A stretch of DNA of 64,000 nt from Pseudoalteromonas arabiensis (GCF_001550155.1 NZ_LRUF01000025.1:48305-112304), one strand, 5' to 3'. Shown: positions 9,328-19,126, counted from the first letter of the stretch. Numbers and translations: made by a program. The notes: generated from the letters alone by a model not told the origin.

Positions 9328-9981
9328 TTAAAACTCAGGCGTGGCTTCAAAAACCATTTCTTTACCACTGACAGGGTGAGCCAAACTGAGCATTTCTGCA
9401 TGCAGTTGCAGTCTTGGCGCCATCGCTAATGCTGCTGGGTGGGCGTACAGTCTATCCCCTAAAATAGGATGGCCTAAAGACAGCATATGAACACGTAATT
9501 GATGCGAGCGCCCAGTAATTGGAGTGAGCTCTACACGAGTTGCATTGTCTTCATGCTCAAGCACTTTAAAATGAGTTAATGAAGGTTTGCCATTGTCATG
9601 GTCAACCATCTGCTTTGGACGATTAGGCCAATCACAAATAAGAGGTAAATCCACTGAGCCAGTTGGTTGTTCGAGTTTACCAAACACGCGTGCAATATAA
9701 CGTTTAGCGGTTTTTCTATCTTGAAATTGCATGCTTAAGTTACGATGCGCTTCTTTGTGCATTGCTAAACAAATAATTCCCGAGGTTGCCATATCTAAGC
9801 GGTGCACAATTTTTGCTGTTGGAAATACGCGATTAACCCGTGCAATTAGGCAGTCGGCGTGTTTTGGATCTTTCCCTGGTACAGTGAGTAAGCCGCTTGG
9901 TTTATTCACAATAAGCAAGTCATCGTCTTGATAAACAATACTTAAATAAGGTGTCATTGGGGGATTATAATTGAGTAACAC
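9328..9981 (-). CDS. rluA: Dual-specificity pseudouridine synthase RluA (23S rRNA U746 / tRNA U32)
   Basis: Isomerises U746 of 23S rRNA and U32 of several tRNAs. The 217 residues match E. coli RluA (219) along their length. The catalytic HRLDMATSG is at 60-68 (D63), followed by DLPLICDWPNRPKQ, PITGRSHQLRVHM and MAPRLQLHAEML. There is no N-terminal S4 domain, as expected for RluA rather than RluC or RluD. I choose the GTG at 9981 because it retains NYNPP, conserved with E. coli, and is preceded by GAGG six bases upstream; the ATG at residue 9 would remove that motif. Confidence 0.95.
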   Translation of the reverse strand: MLLNYNPPMTPYLSIVYQDDDLLIVNKPSGLLTVPGKDPKHADCLIARVNRVFPTAKIVHRLDMATSGIICLAMHKEAHRNLSMQFQDRKTAKRYIARVFGKLEQPTGSVDLPLICDWPNRPKQMVDHDNGKPSLTHFKVLEHEDNATRVELTPITGRSHQLRVHMLSLGHPILGDRLYAHPAALAMAPRLQLHAEMLSLAHPVSGKEMVFEATPEF

Positions 9982-10078
9982 AGCCAGCCTCGATGATTTT
10001 CTAGAGCGCTATTTTAAAGGAGCTGAGAGAGTTACACAAATGTTGATGGCAGTGCTTCGAAGGTAACTCCACGCTCAT

Positions 10079-10108
10079 AAAAACGCGATGTGAAAGCACA
10101 CCGCGTTT
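10079..10108 (-). terminator. Rho-independent terminator of rapA
   Basis: On the minus strand a stem (AAACGCGGTGTG against CACATCGCGTTT, one mismatch) with loop CTTT is followed by a run of five T's. It lies 20 bases beyond the rapA stop. Confidence 0.85.
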
Positions 10109-10127
10109 ATGATTGTCAGCTTAAAGC

Positions 10128-13022
10128 TTAGTGCGAAACCACAATCAAACGAATGGCATCCAATTTAACTTGGGCTTTTTCGATATAAGTCGTCAGTTCA
10201 CTGCGCTGTTTATCAAAAAAGTTAAGCTCTTCATCACGAATATTCGGATTGATTTGCTTAAGAGCGGCTAAGCGCGATTGTTCCTCAGCAAGTGCCGTTT
10301 GCATTTTTTCTAACGACGCAGCACGAAGTGCCTCAAGCTTGGTTTGTGCCATGCCTTGTGCGCTGGTGATCATTGGGTGAATAGCGCTTTGTAAAGCACT
10401 GGCTAACTTACTTGCTGTTTGACGGCCCACCGCTGATAGTTGCTGATTAAACGCGTCAAAGGCGACATTGTCAGCTAAGTTATTACTGCCTTTGTCTAGC
10501 AAAATACGAATAGGTGTAGGCGGTAAAAAACGCCCCACTTGTAGTGCTTTAGGTGCCATAGCTTCAGCAATGAAAATAAGCTCAACAAAGAAGGTACCAG
10601 CAGGTAACTTTTTGTTTTTCAGTAGTGCAACAGACGCTGTACCAAAGTCATCATCACAAATCATATCTAAGCTGCCTTGCACCATAGGGTGATCCCAACT
10701 GATGAAATGCGCGTCTTCTTGCGAAAGCGACGTACTACGGTCAAATGTCACTGTAATGCCATCATCTTTCAAACATGGGAAAGATGGGTTTAGCATGTGC
10801 TCTGTTGGTTTTAAGATAATGGTGTTTTCACCTTTGTCTTCTTGGCTTACGCCGAAGGTGTCGAACACATTAATCATATAGCTTGGCAACGTGAATTGAT
10901 CATCTAGTTCTTCAATATCAGCAACTAGGCTCTCAGCACGCCCTTGACCACTAGAATGCAGCTCTAATAAGCGGTCACGACCACTTTCCATTTGTTTACG
11001 CAGCTGAGCATTTTGCTTAGCTACTTGCTCTAGAAGTGGCTCAAGCTCTTCTTCGTCACAATTATGAGAGCCAACAAACTCAAGTAATTCTTCACCAAAC
11101 TCTTTATACAGCATTTGGCCTGTTGTTGAGGTTGTTTCAAACGCATCAAGGCCTTCATTGTACCAACGTAATAGAACTTCTTGTGCAGTGTTTTCGAAAT
11201 ACGGCACATGAATATTTACGTCTTGGGTTTGACCAATACGGTCAAGACGACCGATGCGTTGCTCTAACAAATCAGGGTTAAGAGGTAAATCAAATAATAC
11301 TAAATGGTGCGAGAACTGGAAGTTACGCCCCTCTGAACCAATTTCAGAACACAGTAGAATTTGCGCGCTGTCGTACTCATCGGCAAAGAATGCTGCCGCA
11401 CGGTCACGCTCAACGATTGACATTCCTTCGTGGAAAACAGACGCTTTGATTGCTTCACGCTCACGCAAAATTTGTTCAAGGCTAATAGCGGTTTCAGCTT
11501 TAGCACAGATAAGTAAGACCTTTTCGTGCTTAAGTGTTTTTAATGTCTCGATTAGCCAATCAACACGTGGATCAAATGCCCCCCAACTGGCATTTTCGCC
11601 TTCAAACTCTTGGAAAATCTTTTCCGGGAACAGTGCACGCAATGCGGTTAGTTCGGCGTTTTGAATACCCCCCATATTGCCCAAAACGGAGATAGCTGTT
11701 TTATATTGCTTCGGCATGGCCATAGGGTAGGCATGAAGTTTACGGCTAGGGTAGCCATCGATGCCGCTACGGCTATTTCTAAATAAAATACGTCCCGTGC
11801 CGTGACGGTCTAATAGCATAGATAAAATTTCGTTACGGGCAGCTTCATCACCTTGCTCTGCACTTGCAAGTAATTCGCTGATGTCTGTTTCTTTTAAGAG
11901 TGCTTTTAACGCGTTACGTGATGCATCAACCAAGCCTTTTTCAGCAAGGAGTTGGTTAGCAGCTTCAGCAACATCTTTGTAGTTACTTTCTTCTTCAACA
12001 AACGCATCGTAGTCGTAGAAACGATCAGGATCGAGTAATTGCAAACGTGCAAAGTGACTGCGGTGACCAAGTTGATCGGGTGTCGCTGTTAGTAAAATAA
12101 GCCCCGGAATGTCTTGGCTCAACTCTGCCATACGTTGGTATTCAGTGCTTGGTTTACCATTATTAATACTTAGGTGATGAGCTTCATCAACGACCAGTAA
12201 GTCCCAGTCAGCCAGTGTAGCTTGTTCAAACCAGCGCTTTTTCTTGCTTAAAAACTCAAGGCTAGTAAGTACTAACTGTTCGGTTTCAAATACGTTTGGC
12301 GAGTCTGCAAATGCTTCGTCACAGCGTTCTTCATCAAAAATAGAAAAGCGTAGGTTAAAACGACGTAGCATTTCAACAAGCCATTGATGCTGTAAGTTTT
12401 CAGGCACGACAATTAACACTCTGCTTGCGCGGCCTGTAATGATTTGCTGATGTAAAATCATGCCCGCTTCAATGGTTTTACCAAGGCCAACTTCATCTGA
12501 AAGTAATACACGGGGTGCGAAGCGCTTACCTACCTCTTGAGCAATATACAGCTGGTGAGGAATAAGATTGGCACGCTGACCAATTAAGCCCTTAAGGGGG
12601 GATTGTTGGCGCTCAAACTGGTGTTGCCAAGTTTGGTAGCGAAGAGTGTAACGATCAAAGCGGTCTACTTGACCGGCGAATAAACGGTCTTGTGGTTTAT
12701 TAAATTTGATAAAGTGATCTAAAAAGGTTTCTTTTAATTGTGCTTTCTCACCGTTGTCAGTACGAATACCGTGGTAGCACAATAAATCACCTTGTTCTTC
12801 AACAGACTCAACTTCAAGTTCCCATTCTTCAACGCTGCGAATAGTATCACCCGGATTGAATGCAACACGAGTAACAGGCGCTTCAGTTAAAGAGTAAACA
12901 CGGTTTTCTCCACTGGCAGGAAATAAAATGCTGACCTGACGGCCTTCAAGGGCAACAACGGTGCCTAATCCTAAATCTGACTCTGTATCACTGATCCAAC
13001 GTTGACCTAAGGAAAAATTCAT
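10128..13022 (-). CDS. rapA: RNA polymerase-associated SWI2/SNF2 ATPase RapA
   Basis: Translocase that binds core RNA polymerase and promotes its recycling after transcription. The 964 residues compare with 968 in E. coli. Two N-terminal Tudor-like domains (about 1-110) precede a SNF2 helicase core with Walker A DEVGLGKT at 176-183 and the DEAH box (VVDEAHH, about 280); the second RecA lobe carries CSEIGSEGRNFQF and QRIGRLDRIGQ. The C-terminal 300 residues are the RapA-specific region. It is monocistronic: its own terminator follows, and the upstream gap to the divergent PhoH gene is about 300 bases. Confidence 0.97.
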   Translation of the reverse strand: MNFSLGQRWISDTESDLGLGTVVALEGRQVSILFPASGENRVYSLTEAPVTRVAFNPGDTIRSVEEWELEVESVEEQGDLLCYHGIRTDNGEKAQLKETFLDHFIKFNKPQDRLFAGQVDRFDRYTLRYQTWQHQFERQQSPLKGLIGQRANLIPHQLYIAQEVGKRFAPRVLLSDEVGLGKTIEAGMILHQQIITGRASRVLIVVPENLQHQWLVEMLRRFNLRFSIFDEERCDEAFADSPNVFETEQLVLTSLEFLSKKKRWFEQATLADWDLLVVDEAHHLSINNGKPSTEYQRMAELSQDIPGLILLTATPDQLGHRSHFARLQLLDPDRFYDYDAFVEEESNYKDVAEAANQLLAEKGLVDASRNALKALLKETDISELLASAEQGDEAARNEILSMLLDRHGTGRILFRNSRSGIDGYPSRKLHAYPMAMPKQYKTAISVLGNMGGIQNAELTALRALFPEKIFQEFEGENASWGAFDPRVDWLIETLKTLKHEKVLLICAKAETAISLEQILREREAIKASVFHEGMSIVERDRAAAFFADEYDSAQILLCSEIGSEGRNFQFSHHLVLFDLPLNPDLLEQRIGRLDRIGQTQDVNIHVPYFENTAQEVLLRWYNEGLDAFETTSTTGQMLYKEFGEELLEFVGSHNCDEEELEPLLEQVAKQNAQLRKQMESGRDRLLELHSSGQGRAESLVADIEELDDQFTLPSYMINVFDTFGVSQEDKGENTIILKPTEHMLNPSFPCLKDDGITVTFDRSTSLSQEDAHFISWDHPMVQGSLDMICDDDFGTASVALLKNKKLPAGTFFVELIFIAEAMAPKALQVGRFLPPTPIRILLDKGSNNLADNVAFDAFNQQLSAVGRQTASKLASALQSAIHPMITSAQGMAQTKLEALRAASLEKMQTALAEEQSRLAALKQINPNIRDEELNFFDKQRSELTTYIEKAQVKLDAIRLIVVSH

Positions 13023-13321
13023 ATATGTCTCATCTATGAAGAAAAAAGGCGGCTATGTTACCTGTATCGTCTTGGTACTTCAAGGCAGTAAACTTGCCTT
13101 ATACAATTAAATTTAGTCAATTATTTAAAGTTATTTTTTTGGTTGAAATTTGTATGTATTTTAACCGCTTAAATAATTGTAATTTTAGCTGTCATAAAAA
13201 AGACTTTTGCTACAAATAGACTAGACTGAGTATATACCTAACAAATAAATAACAGGTTCAATTCCCGCTTGTTTAGTTACTTGGGTATAGCATAAAAATC
13301 ATAAAACGTAAGGAAAGTGCT
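13023..13321. other. Divergent intergenic region between rapA and the PhoH gene
   Basis: 299 AT-rich bases separating two divergent genes, so promoters for both should lie here. I see one candidate plus-strand promoter (13207-13236) and AAGGA just before the PhoH start. No convincing rapA promoter, tRNA, small ORF or repeat was seen. Confidence 0.5.
13207..13236 (+). promoter_or_regulatory. Candidate sigma-70 promoter for the PhoH-family gene
   Basis: TTGCTA (13207-13212) and TATATA (13231-13236) are separated by 18 bases, a weak match to -35/-10 consensus. This would leave a leader of about 80 bases before the ATG at 13322. Confidence 0.3.
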
Positions 13322-14719
13322 ATGGAAAAAGCTTCGAACCTTGATAGTAAAATGTATGTGCTCGATACCAATGTATTACTCCACGAACCCCTCGCTTATT
13401 TATCTTTCCAAGAACATGATGTTGTTATCCCCATGACAGTATTAGAAGAGCTCGACCACATTAAAGATAGAAAACATGATGTCAGCCGTGATGCTCGTGT
13501 TGCTATTCGTGGTTTAGATGAAGTGTTAAAAGATGCCTCTCCAGAGCAAATGTTACAGGGGGTGGCGTTACCCAGTAATAAAAAAGCGAAAGTTCAGTCC
13601 CGAGGTCGACTTATTATTGTTAACGACCACTTATTTGCAGACAGTATTTCTGGTTTACCAGGCAACGAAAATGATCACCGTATTATCAATTGTGCGGTGC
13701 ATCTACAAAAACAGCACAGTGACAGCAAGGTGGTGCTGGTTACGAAAGACATCAATATGCGACTCAAAGCCAAAGGGGCAGGGCTTAAATTTGTTGAAGA
13801 TTACAGAACTGATCAGCTGATTGATGACATCGCCTTACTGACCAGTGGCTATAAAAAAATAGAAGGCGATTTTTGGCAACAGGTAGGAGAATGCGAAACT
13901 GAGCAACAAGGGCGGGACACTTATCACCATGTAGCAAAAAATACCATCAGTGACGTATTTTGTAATGAATACATTCTTGATAGTAGCGATCACTTTGCTG
14001 CGCGAGTAAAAAGTTATGATGATAAACAAATCACGTTAAAAGATATCAGTGTTGAGCGCCTGATGAGCCACACGGCATGGGGAGTAAAGCCAAAAAATGT
14101 TTATCAAGGTATGGCGCTCGATGCCTTACTTGACCCAAGTATTGAGTTGGTTATTTTAACTGGCCCCGCAGGCTGTGGTAAAACACTACTTGCGCTTGCC
14201 AGTGCCCTTGAAATGATTATTGAAAAAGGCATTTACGACAAAGTTATCGTCACCCGTAACACACCAGAAATTGCTGAATCTATCGGCTTCTTACCAGGTA
14301 CAGAAGAAGAGAAGATGGCTCCTTGGCTGGCTGCTATTACGGACACTTTAGAGGTATTACATAGAGGTGACGAGAATCCTATTTCGAGCCGTAATTACAT
14401 TATGGAAAAGGCCAACGTGCAATTTAAATCGGTGAACTTTATGCGTGGCCGCAGTATTCAAAATGCCGTGGTGATTTTAGATGAAAGCCAAAACTTAACA
14501 GCTTCACAACTAAAGACCATTATTACCCGTTGCGGTGAAGGAACCAAGCTTATATGTTCAGGTAATTTGGCGCAAATTGATAGTAACTACCTGACCCCAG
14601 TTACCTCAGGCTTAACTTACATTGTTGAACGCTTTAAAGACTTTGAGGGAAGTGCTACCGTCAACTTAAACGGCGTTGTCCGTAGTCGCTTGGCAAGCTT
14701 TGCCGAAGAAAATTTATAA
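13322..14719 (+). CDS. PIN domain-PhoH family ATPase (YlaK/PhoH2 type)
   Basis: 465-residue fusion of an N-terminal PIN nuclease domain (about 10-150; acidic residues in YVLDTNVLLHEP, MTVLEELD and later KDINMR) and a C-terminal PhoH P-loop ATPase (Walker A GPAGCGKT at 281-288, Walker B-like VVILDESQNL). In mycobacteria the same arrangement (PhoH2) acts as an RNA helicase/RNase, and the family is discussed as toxin-like. In gammaproteobacteria it is usually a lone chromosomal gene, as here. No small antitoxin-like ORF lies just upstream. The start has AAGGA seven bases ahead. RNA substrate and role are not known from sequence. Confidence 0.9.
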   Translation: MEKASNLDSKMYVLDTNVLLHEPLAYLSFQEHDVVIPMTVLEELDHIKDRKHDVSRDARVAIRGLDEVLKDASPEQMLQGVALPSNKKAKVQSRGRLIIVNDHLFADSISGLPGNENDHRIINCAVHLQKQHSDSKVVLVTKDINMRLKAKGAGLKFVEDYRTDQLIDDIALLTSGYKKIEGDFWQQVGECETEQQGRDTYHHVAKNTISDVFCNEYILDSSDHFAARVKSYDDKQITLKDISVERLMSHTAWGVKPKNVYQGMALDALLDPSIELVILTGPAGCGKTLLALASALEMIIEKGIYDKVIVTRNTPEIAESIGFLPGTEEEKMAPWLAAITDTLEVLHRGDENPISSRNYIMEKANVQFKSVNFMRGRSIQNAVVILDESQNLTASQLKTIITRCGEGTKLICSGNLAQIDSNYLTPVTSGLTYIVERFKDFEGSATVNLNGVVRSRLASFAEENL

Positions 14720-14732
14720 CTTGCCAGCAGAT

Positions 14733-14768
14733 CCTTGCCTCGTTAATCTAGAAAGTTCCGAGGCAAGG
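14733..14768 (+). promoter_or_regulatory. Perfect 10-bp hairpin covering the sensor-kinase ribosome-binding site
   Basis: CCTTGCCTCG (14733-14742) pairs perfectly with CGAGGCAAGG (14759-14768) around a 16-base loop. The right arm carries the only Shine-Dalgarno-like sequence before the TTG start at 14773. No U-tract follows, so it is a poor intrinsic terminator and could instead restrict translation of the kinase. Confidence 0.55.
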
Positions 14769-14772
14769 TACT

Positions 14773-17700
14773 TTGAAGCTAGTGAACTTTTTACCACTTA
14801 AACGTTATTACCGCTCTATCACTGTCGCACTGATTGTGCCATTGTTAGTGGCGTTTTTTTTATGCTTGCATTTGTACGACTTAAAACTTGAGCGTGCAAT
14901 TGAGAATCGCCACAGCAGCTTTAATAATATTTCAGCTCAACTGAGCCATGCAATGAGCGCTGCCGATGGGCTGATTGATACTATGTTTACATTGTACGAG
15001 CAGCCTTTATCATATGATTTTGACCCAAGCTGGACTAAAAATGTCAACCAATTTGAGCATTACTATTATCAGCCAGTTGGTGATGAAATTGGCGAAATAG
15101 TTGGACAGGGTAAGTTTGCTTCCACTTCTTATGCACTTGAACAGTGGCGGCAGGTTATTGCATTAGGGCCTTCTTTTAATACCACACTCTCACTTATCCA
15201 ATCTTTACAAGCGGTTGCTTATGTTAATGAGCAAGGTTTTGCCTACATCAAGCGGCGTTCTACCGCAGACAGCACGTTACTAACGACAATACTCGATAAT
15301 AAACTCAAACCACAGCAATTAAACGACAACACACTTTCGTCAAGCCAAGTCGTTACTGTGAATAATCATGCTTATTTTGCAATTGGTAAAAAGCGTACAG
15401 CCACAAGCCATGACTACATCATTTTAATTTATGATTTAGAAGCCATTTCAAATTGGTTGCAGAAAATAGCGCCCCCGCAGGGGGAGTATATTTTTATAAA
15501 TCAACATAACCAAGTTATAGCCAGCTCTGACGTGCGCTTAAATAGTGCAGTGGGTGCAGGTGATTACTGGCCTGAGCCAATGATTATTGACACTAAGCGG
15601 CCCGCAAAAAAGTCACATAGCTACTTGGTTCAAACCTCCGATAATTTGCCCATTCATACCCAGTTTTATGAATCTAAACAGGCGCTTAGTGAGCCAATTA
15701 GTTATGATATTCTTATAGAGTTTATATTTTTGTGCGTCTTTTTAATAATGATGTTCAGTGGGGTATTTTGGTTGAGCCAACGTATATTTGTTAAGCCCAT
15801 GACACACTTGATCTGCTATTTAGATCAGCATAATGAGAATAGCAGCCCGCTTTTACATTACCGTATACCGACCGATTGGCAACCGTGGTTTAGTAGAGTT
15901 AAACAGGTCTTTAAGCGTAATGAAGAGCTAGTTACATCTTTACAAGAAGCCAACAAGGCACTTGATTCACAAGTTCAAGTAAAATCAGAGCAATTACGAC
16001 GTAGTATTGATGCCAAAGAACGTCATTTAGCCTTGTTAAACACCATGCTTAACAATGTGCCTGATCTCATTTATTTTAAAAATACTTACGGTGTTTTTTT
16101 AGGTTGCAATAAAGCTTACGAAAGTTACGTAGGCATGCCACAAGAAGAACTCGTTGGTGAAAAGTTTACTAACACAAATCAAGACAATATTGAGCTGAGT
16201 TTATTAGAAGAGAACGTGTTAACTGAGCGTCAAGTCTATCAAAAACGCTTAGTTACAAATAATAAAACATACAACCTCAGTATTGCGCCATTTTATAATG
16301 AGCATCAACAACTGTTAGGTACGATGACCATAGGTAGAGATATAACAGAGCAACACGAAGCGCTTAATGCGTTGCAAAGCTCAGAAGCAAAGCTCAAAAG
16401 TGCCATGGAGTATGCAGCGAACGGGGTTATTTTATTATCTCTAGATTACCAAGTGTTACAAGCTAACAAAGCTGCCCGCCAGATATTTTCAATGCAAAAA
16501 AGCCACAATATACCCAGTCAGTATATGTTGGCTGATTTATTCGTTGCGCAATCACTAGAAAAATTAACGCAAACACTTAAGCAGCTGCATAGTGAGAAGA
16601 AAAATGTTTATCACTTTAGCTTACCTCAACAAGAGCAAAAGCGTTGGTTGCAAATAAGTGTCTCCTTGGTATGGGATAACGAACAAACCCCTGATTATTA
16701 TGTTTTGCACGTGCAAGATGTCACAGATTTAATTCAGGCAAAGAATGATGCGGAGAGAGCGACATTAGCTAAAAGTCGTTTTATTGCGAATTTAAGTCAT
16801 GAAATACGTACGCCCCTTAATGCAGTGTTAGGTTTAATAGATGTAATCGCTTTACAAGGTTTATCGCCAGAGCAGCGAGGCTACGCATCGCAAGCTAAGT
16901 CGGCAGCAAATAGTTTGTTGTCACTACTTAATCGTATGCTTGATTTTGCTCGTGTTGAAAGTGCGCAAGTGCAATTAAACAAGGCACCATTTAGCGTGGC
17001 TGACTTAATTGATTACTGTGAAGGGATTGCAACGCCTCTTTGCAGTAAAAAAGGTTTAGAGTTTAGCGTCGAATTTGATGACACCATTAATGCAAATTTA
17101 TTGGGTGATCAAATTTGTTTACAGCAAGTGCTCGCAAACTTATTAACCAATGCGGCTAAATTTACAGAACATGGCAGTGTAAAACTGAGTCTTACTTTAG
17201 TTGAACAGTCCGATGAGCAGCAACTTATTTGCTTTGTAGTTAAGGATACGGGGATTGGTATTAGCGACGCTGATCAAAGTCGATTATTTGATGCTTTTAC
17301 GCAAGGAGACGAGTCGCTTACTCGTTCTCATCAAGGTGTAGGACTTGGTCTAGCAATTGTTAAATATGAAGTCGCATTGATGGGGGGGGAAGTTAAACTC
17401 ACAAGTGAAAAGGGGAAAGGCAGTGAATTTAGCTTTTGTTTACAGCTTGATAAAACCACACAGACCGCCAAAAAAAACAGCCCGTTACTCCCATCAAGTA
17501 CAGATTTATCAGGTCTATTAGTGCTTGCAGTGGATGATAATCCACTTAATTTAAGTATTATTAAAAGTATTCTGAAGCAGGCTAACATTACTGTTATTTG
17601 TGCTGATAGTGGTGCAAAAGCAATTGAGTTATCAGCAAGCTTAACCCCAGATCTGATTTTTATGGATATTCAAATGCCAGAGATGGATGGCTGTCAGGCG

Positions 17701-18234
17701 ACACGAATTATTAGGCAATCATTCACAAAAGAGCAGATGCCTATTTATGCTTTAACCGCTCATAGCGAAGCTGCTGATATTGAACAATCTGTCGCTGCAG
17801 GTATGAATAAGCATTTAACAAAGCCAATTGTTGCAAATAAGCTCTTTTTAGCAATGAGTGAACTTGATAAACCAATTGAACCATTTTTTGATCATTCTTT
17901 TGTTTTAACTCAGTTTGCAAATGATAGTGATTTGGTATTAACTATGTTGTCAAAGTTTGCCACTATGGCCGCACAGCAATTATTAGAAATTTCTACCTTA
18001 AGTACTACTGAAGAACTGGTTAGAGTTGTGCATAATGTCAAAGGGTCTGCTGGTAATTTAGGTTTTAAGCGATTGTCAGCATGTGCTAAACAGTGTGAGG
18101 CTGAACTTAAAACGCAAGGCAAGCTTCCTGAGCTATTAAACGATGAGCTGCAGCAACACATAAAGCAAGTTATTGCATTTATCATCGAACAAGGATCTAC
18201 AAATGTTGAAAAAAGCCAAGGTACTGATTGTTGA
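14773..18234 (+). CDS. Hybrid sensor histidine kinase (TM-PAS-PAS-HisKA-HATPase-REC-Hpt)
   Basis: 1153-residue inner-membrane kinase. A transmembrane segment at about 17-35, a periplasmic sensor region of about 280 residues and a second segment at 314-337 are followed by a coiled linker and two PAS domains (about 420-530 and 540-655). The HisKA phosphosite is H676 in NLSHEIRTPLN. The HATPase has DTGIGI and GVGLGLAI, the receiver aspartate is D965 (FMDIQMPEMDG) and the Hpt histidine is H1087 (VVHNVKGSAGNLG), so the full phosphorelay is in one chain. Start is TTG at 14773 (a GTG at 14782 is also possible) under a 10-bp hairpin. The 3' end overlaps a REC-GGDEF gene, the likely output partner. 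Signal unknown. Confidence 0.93.
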   Translation: MKLVNFLPLKRYYRSITVALIVPLLVAFFLCLHLYDLKLERAIENRHSSFNNISAQLSHAMSAADGLIDTMFTLYEQPLSYDFDPSWTKNVNQFEHYYYQPVGDEIGEIVGQGKFASTSYALEQWRQVIALGPSFNTTLSLIQSLQAVAYVNEQGFAYIKRRSTADSTLLTTILDNKLKPQQLNDNTLSSSQVVTVNNHAYFAIGKKRTATSHDYIILIYDLEAISNWLQKIAPPQGEYIFINQHNQVIASSDVRLNSAVGAGDYWPEPMIIDTKRPAKKSHSYLVQTSDNLPIHTQFYESKQALSEPISYDILIEFIFLCVFLIMMFSGVFWLSQRIFVKPMTHLICYLDQHNENSSPLLHYRIPTDWQPWFSRVKQVFKRNEELVTSLQEANKALDSQVQVKSEQLRRSIDAKERHLALLNTMLNNVPDLIYFKNTYGVFLGCNKAYESYVGMPQEELVGEKFTNTNQDNIELSLLEENVLTERQVYQKRLVTNNKTYNLSIAPFYNEHQQLLGTMTIGRDITEQHEALNALQSSEAKLKSAMEYAANGVILLSLDYQVLQANKAARQIFSMQKSHNIPSQYMLADLFVAQSLEKLTQTLKQLHSEKKNVYHFSLPQQEQKRWLQISVSLVWDNEQTPDYYVLHVQDVTDLIQAKNDAERATLAKSRFIANLSHEIRTPLNAVLGLIDVIALQGLSPEQRGYASQAKSAANSLLSLLNRMLDFARVESAQVQLNKAPFSVADLIDYCEGIATPLCSKKGLEFSVEFDDTINANLLGDQICLQQVLANLLTNAAKFTEHGSVKLSLTLVEQSDEQQLICFVVKDTGIGISDADQSRLFDAFTQGDESLTRSHQGVGLGLAIVKYEVALMGGEVKLTSEKGKGSEFSFCLQLDKTTQTAKKNSPLLPSSTDLSGLLVLAVDDNPLNLSIIKSILKQANITVICADSGAKAIELSASLTPDLIFMDIQMPEMDGCQATRIIRQSFTKEQMPIYALTAHSEAADIEQSVAAGMNKHLTKPIVANKLFLAMSELDKPIEPFFDHSFVLTQFANDSDLVLTMLSKFATMAAQQLLEISTLSTTEELVRVVHNVKGSAGNLGFKRLSACAKQCEAELKTQGKLPELLNDELQQHIKQVIAFIIEQGSTNVEKSQGTDC

Positions 18235-19126
18235 TGACGATCCGTTAAATCGCTTGGTCTTAGAAAAAACATTGCGACAAGATTACGATGTTTTTTGTGT
18301 TGAAAGTGGTGAAAAAGCACTTACATTTTTAAAAACACAACCCGTTGATTTATTAATCTTAGATATTGTTATGCCGGGTATCGATGGCTATGAAGTGCTG
18401 GCACAAATAAAAGAAAATACAACAACAAATATGTTGCCTGTTATTTTTATATCCGCAAATACCAGCCATGATGATGAGGCCAAGGGCCTTGAATTAGGGG
18501 CAATGGATTATATAACTAAGCCCTTTAGCGCTGCGATTGTTCGTGCCCGTGTTCGCAATCAGTTAATGATCAAACAAAAAAATGATCTACTCGAAATGTT
18601 GGCATCGATTGATGGCTTAACTGAAATTCCTAATAGACGTTATCTTGATGAAAACTTATCTAGGGAATGGCGGCGCTCAAGACGAGATCATACCCCTTTG
18701 TCGGTTTTATTGATGGATGTTGATCATTTCAAGCGTTACAACGACTGTTACGGTCATCGTGCGGGTGATGATTGCCTTAAAAAAATAGCACATGCACTTG
18801 TTGGCTCATGCGAGCGAGGGAGTGATTTTGTTGCCCGTTACGGCGGGGAAGAATTCGCAGCTGTGTTGCCCAGCACTCCTGCTAAAGAGGCGGTTGCTTT
18901 CGCTAATAAGTTACGCAATGCAGTTAATAAGTTAAATATTCCGCATAAGGCCTCTTTAAATTCAGAGTATGTAACAATTAGTATTGGTATTGCCACCACA
19001 GAGTCAGGGCAAGTTTATGCTGAGCAAACATTACTGGAAGAAGCCGATTTAGGATTATACCAAGCTAAAGAGGCAGGGCGCGACCAAGTGGTATCGCGAT
19101 TAGTATCTGCGACATTGCAGGAGTAG
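18203..19126 (+). CDS. Response-regulator diguanylate cyclase (REC-GGDEF)
   Basis: 307-residue cytoplasmic protein that should make c-di-GMP from GTP. The receiver domain (1-120) has the DDD acidic pocket at 11-13, phospho-acceptor D54 (LLILDIVMPG) and K106 in TKPF. The GGDEF domain (about 130-300) has the active GGEEF at 214-218 and, five residues before it, an intact RxxD inhibitory site (RGSD, 205-208). I choose the ATG at 18203 because AAGGA (18191-18195) is ideally placed; a longer TTG start only adds ten unrelated residues. It overlaps the hybrid kinase by 32 bases, so the two are probably co-translated and function together, like PleD/WspR-type outputs. Confidence 0.93.
   Translation: MLKKAKVLIVDDDPLNRLVLEKTLRQDYDVFCVESGEKALTFLKTQPVDLLILDIVMPGIDGYEVLAQIKENTTTNMLPVIFISANTSHDDEAKGLELGAMDYITKPFSAAIVRARVRNQLMIKQKNDLLEMLASIDGLTEIPNRRYLDENLSREWRRSRRDHTPLSVLLMDVDHFKRYNDCYGHRAGDDCLKKIAHALVGSCERGSDFVARYGGEEFAAVLPSTPAKEAVAFANKLRNAVNKLNIPHKASLNSEYVTISIGIATTESGQVYAEQTLLEEADLGLYQAKEAGRDQVVSRLVSATLQE

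Noticed and set aside
10012..10066. Tiny plus-strand ORF (eight codons) after an AGGAG-like sequence in the rluA-rapA gap
   Set aside because: Too short, the ribosome site is too far from the ATG, and there is no downstream plus-strand gene to regulate.
11254..11664. 136-codon plus-strand ORF inside rapA
   Set aside because: Antisense shadow of the RapA helicase core; its composition follows the reverse complement of the conserved motifs.
13322..14719. PIN-PhoH gene as part of a toxin-antitoxin pair
   Set aside because: PhoH2 has a small upstream antitoxin-like gene in mycobacteria, but here the 300-base upstream gap has no credible small ORF next to the start.
17910..18320. 136-codon minus-strand ORF across the kinase/cyclase junction
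   Set aside because: Antisense to both the Hpt domain and the receiver; no recognisable domain.
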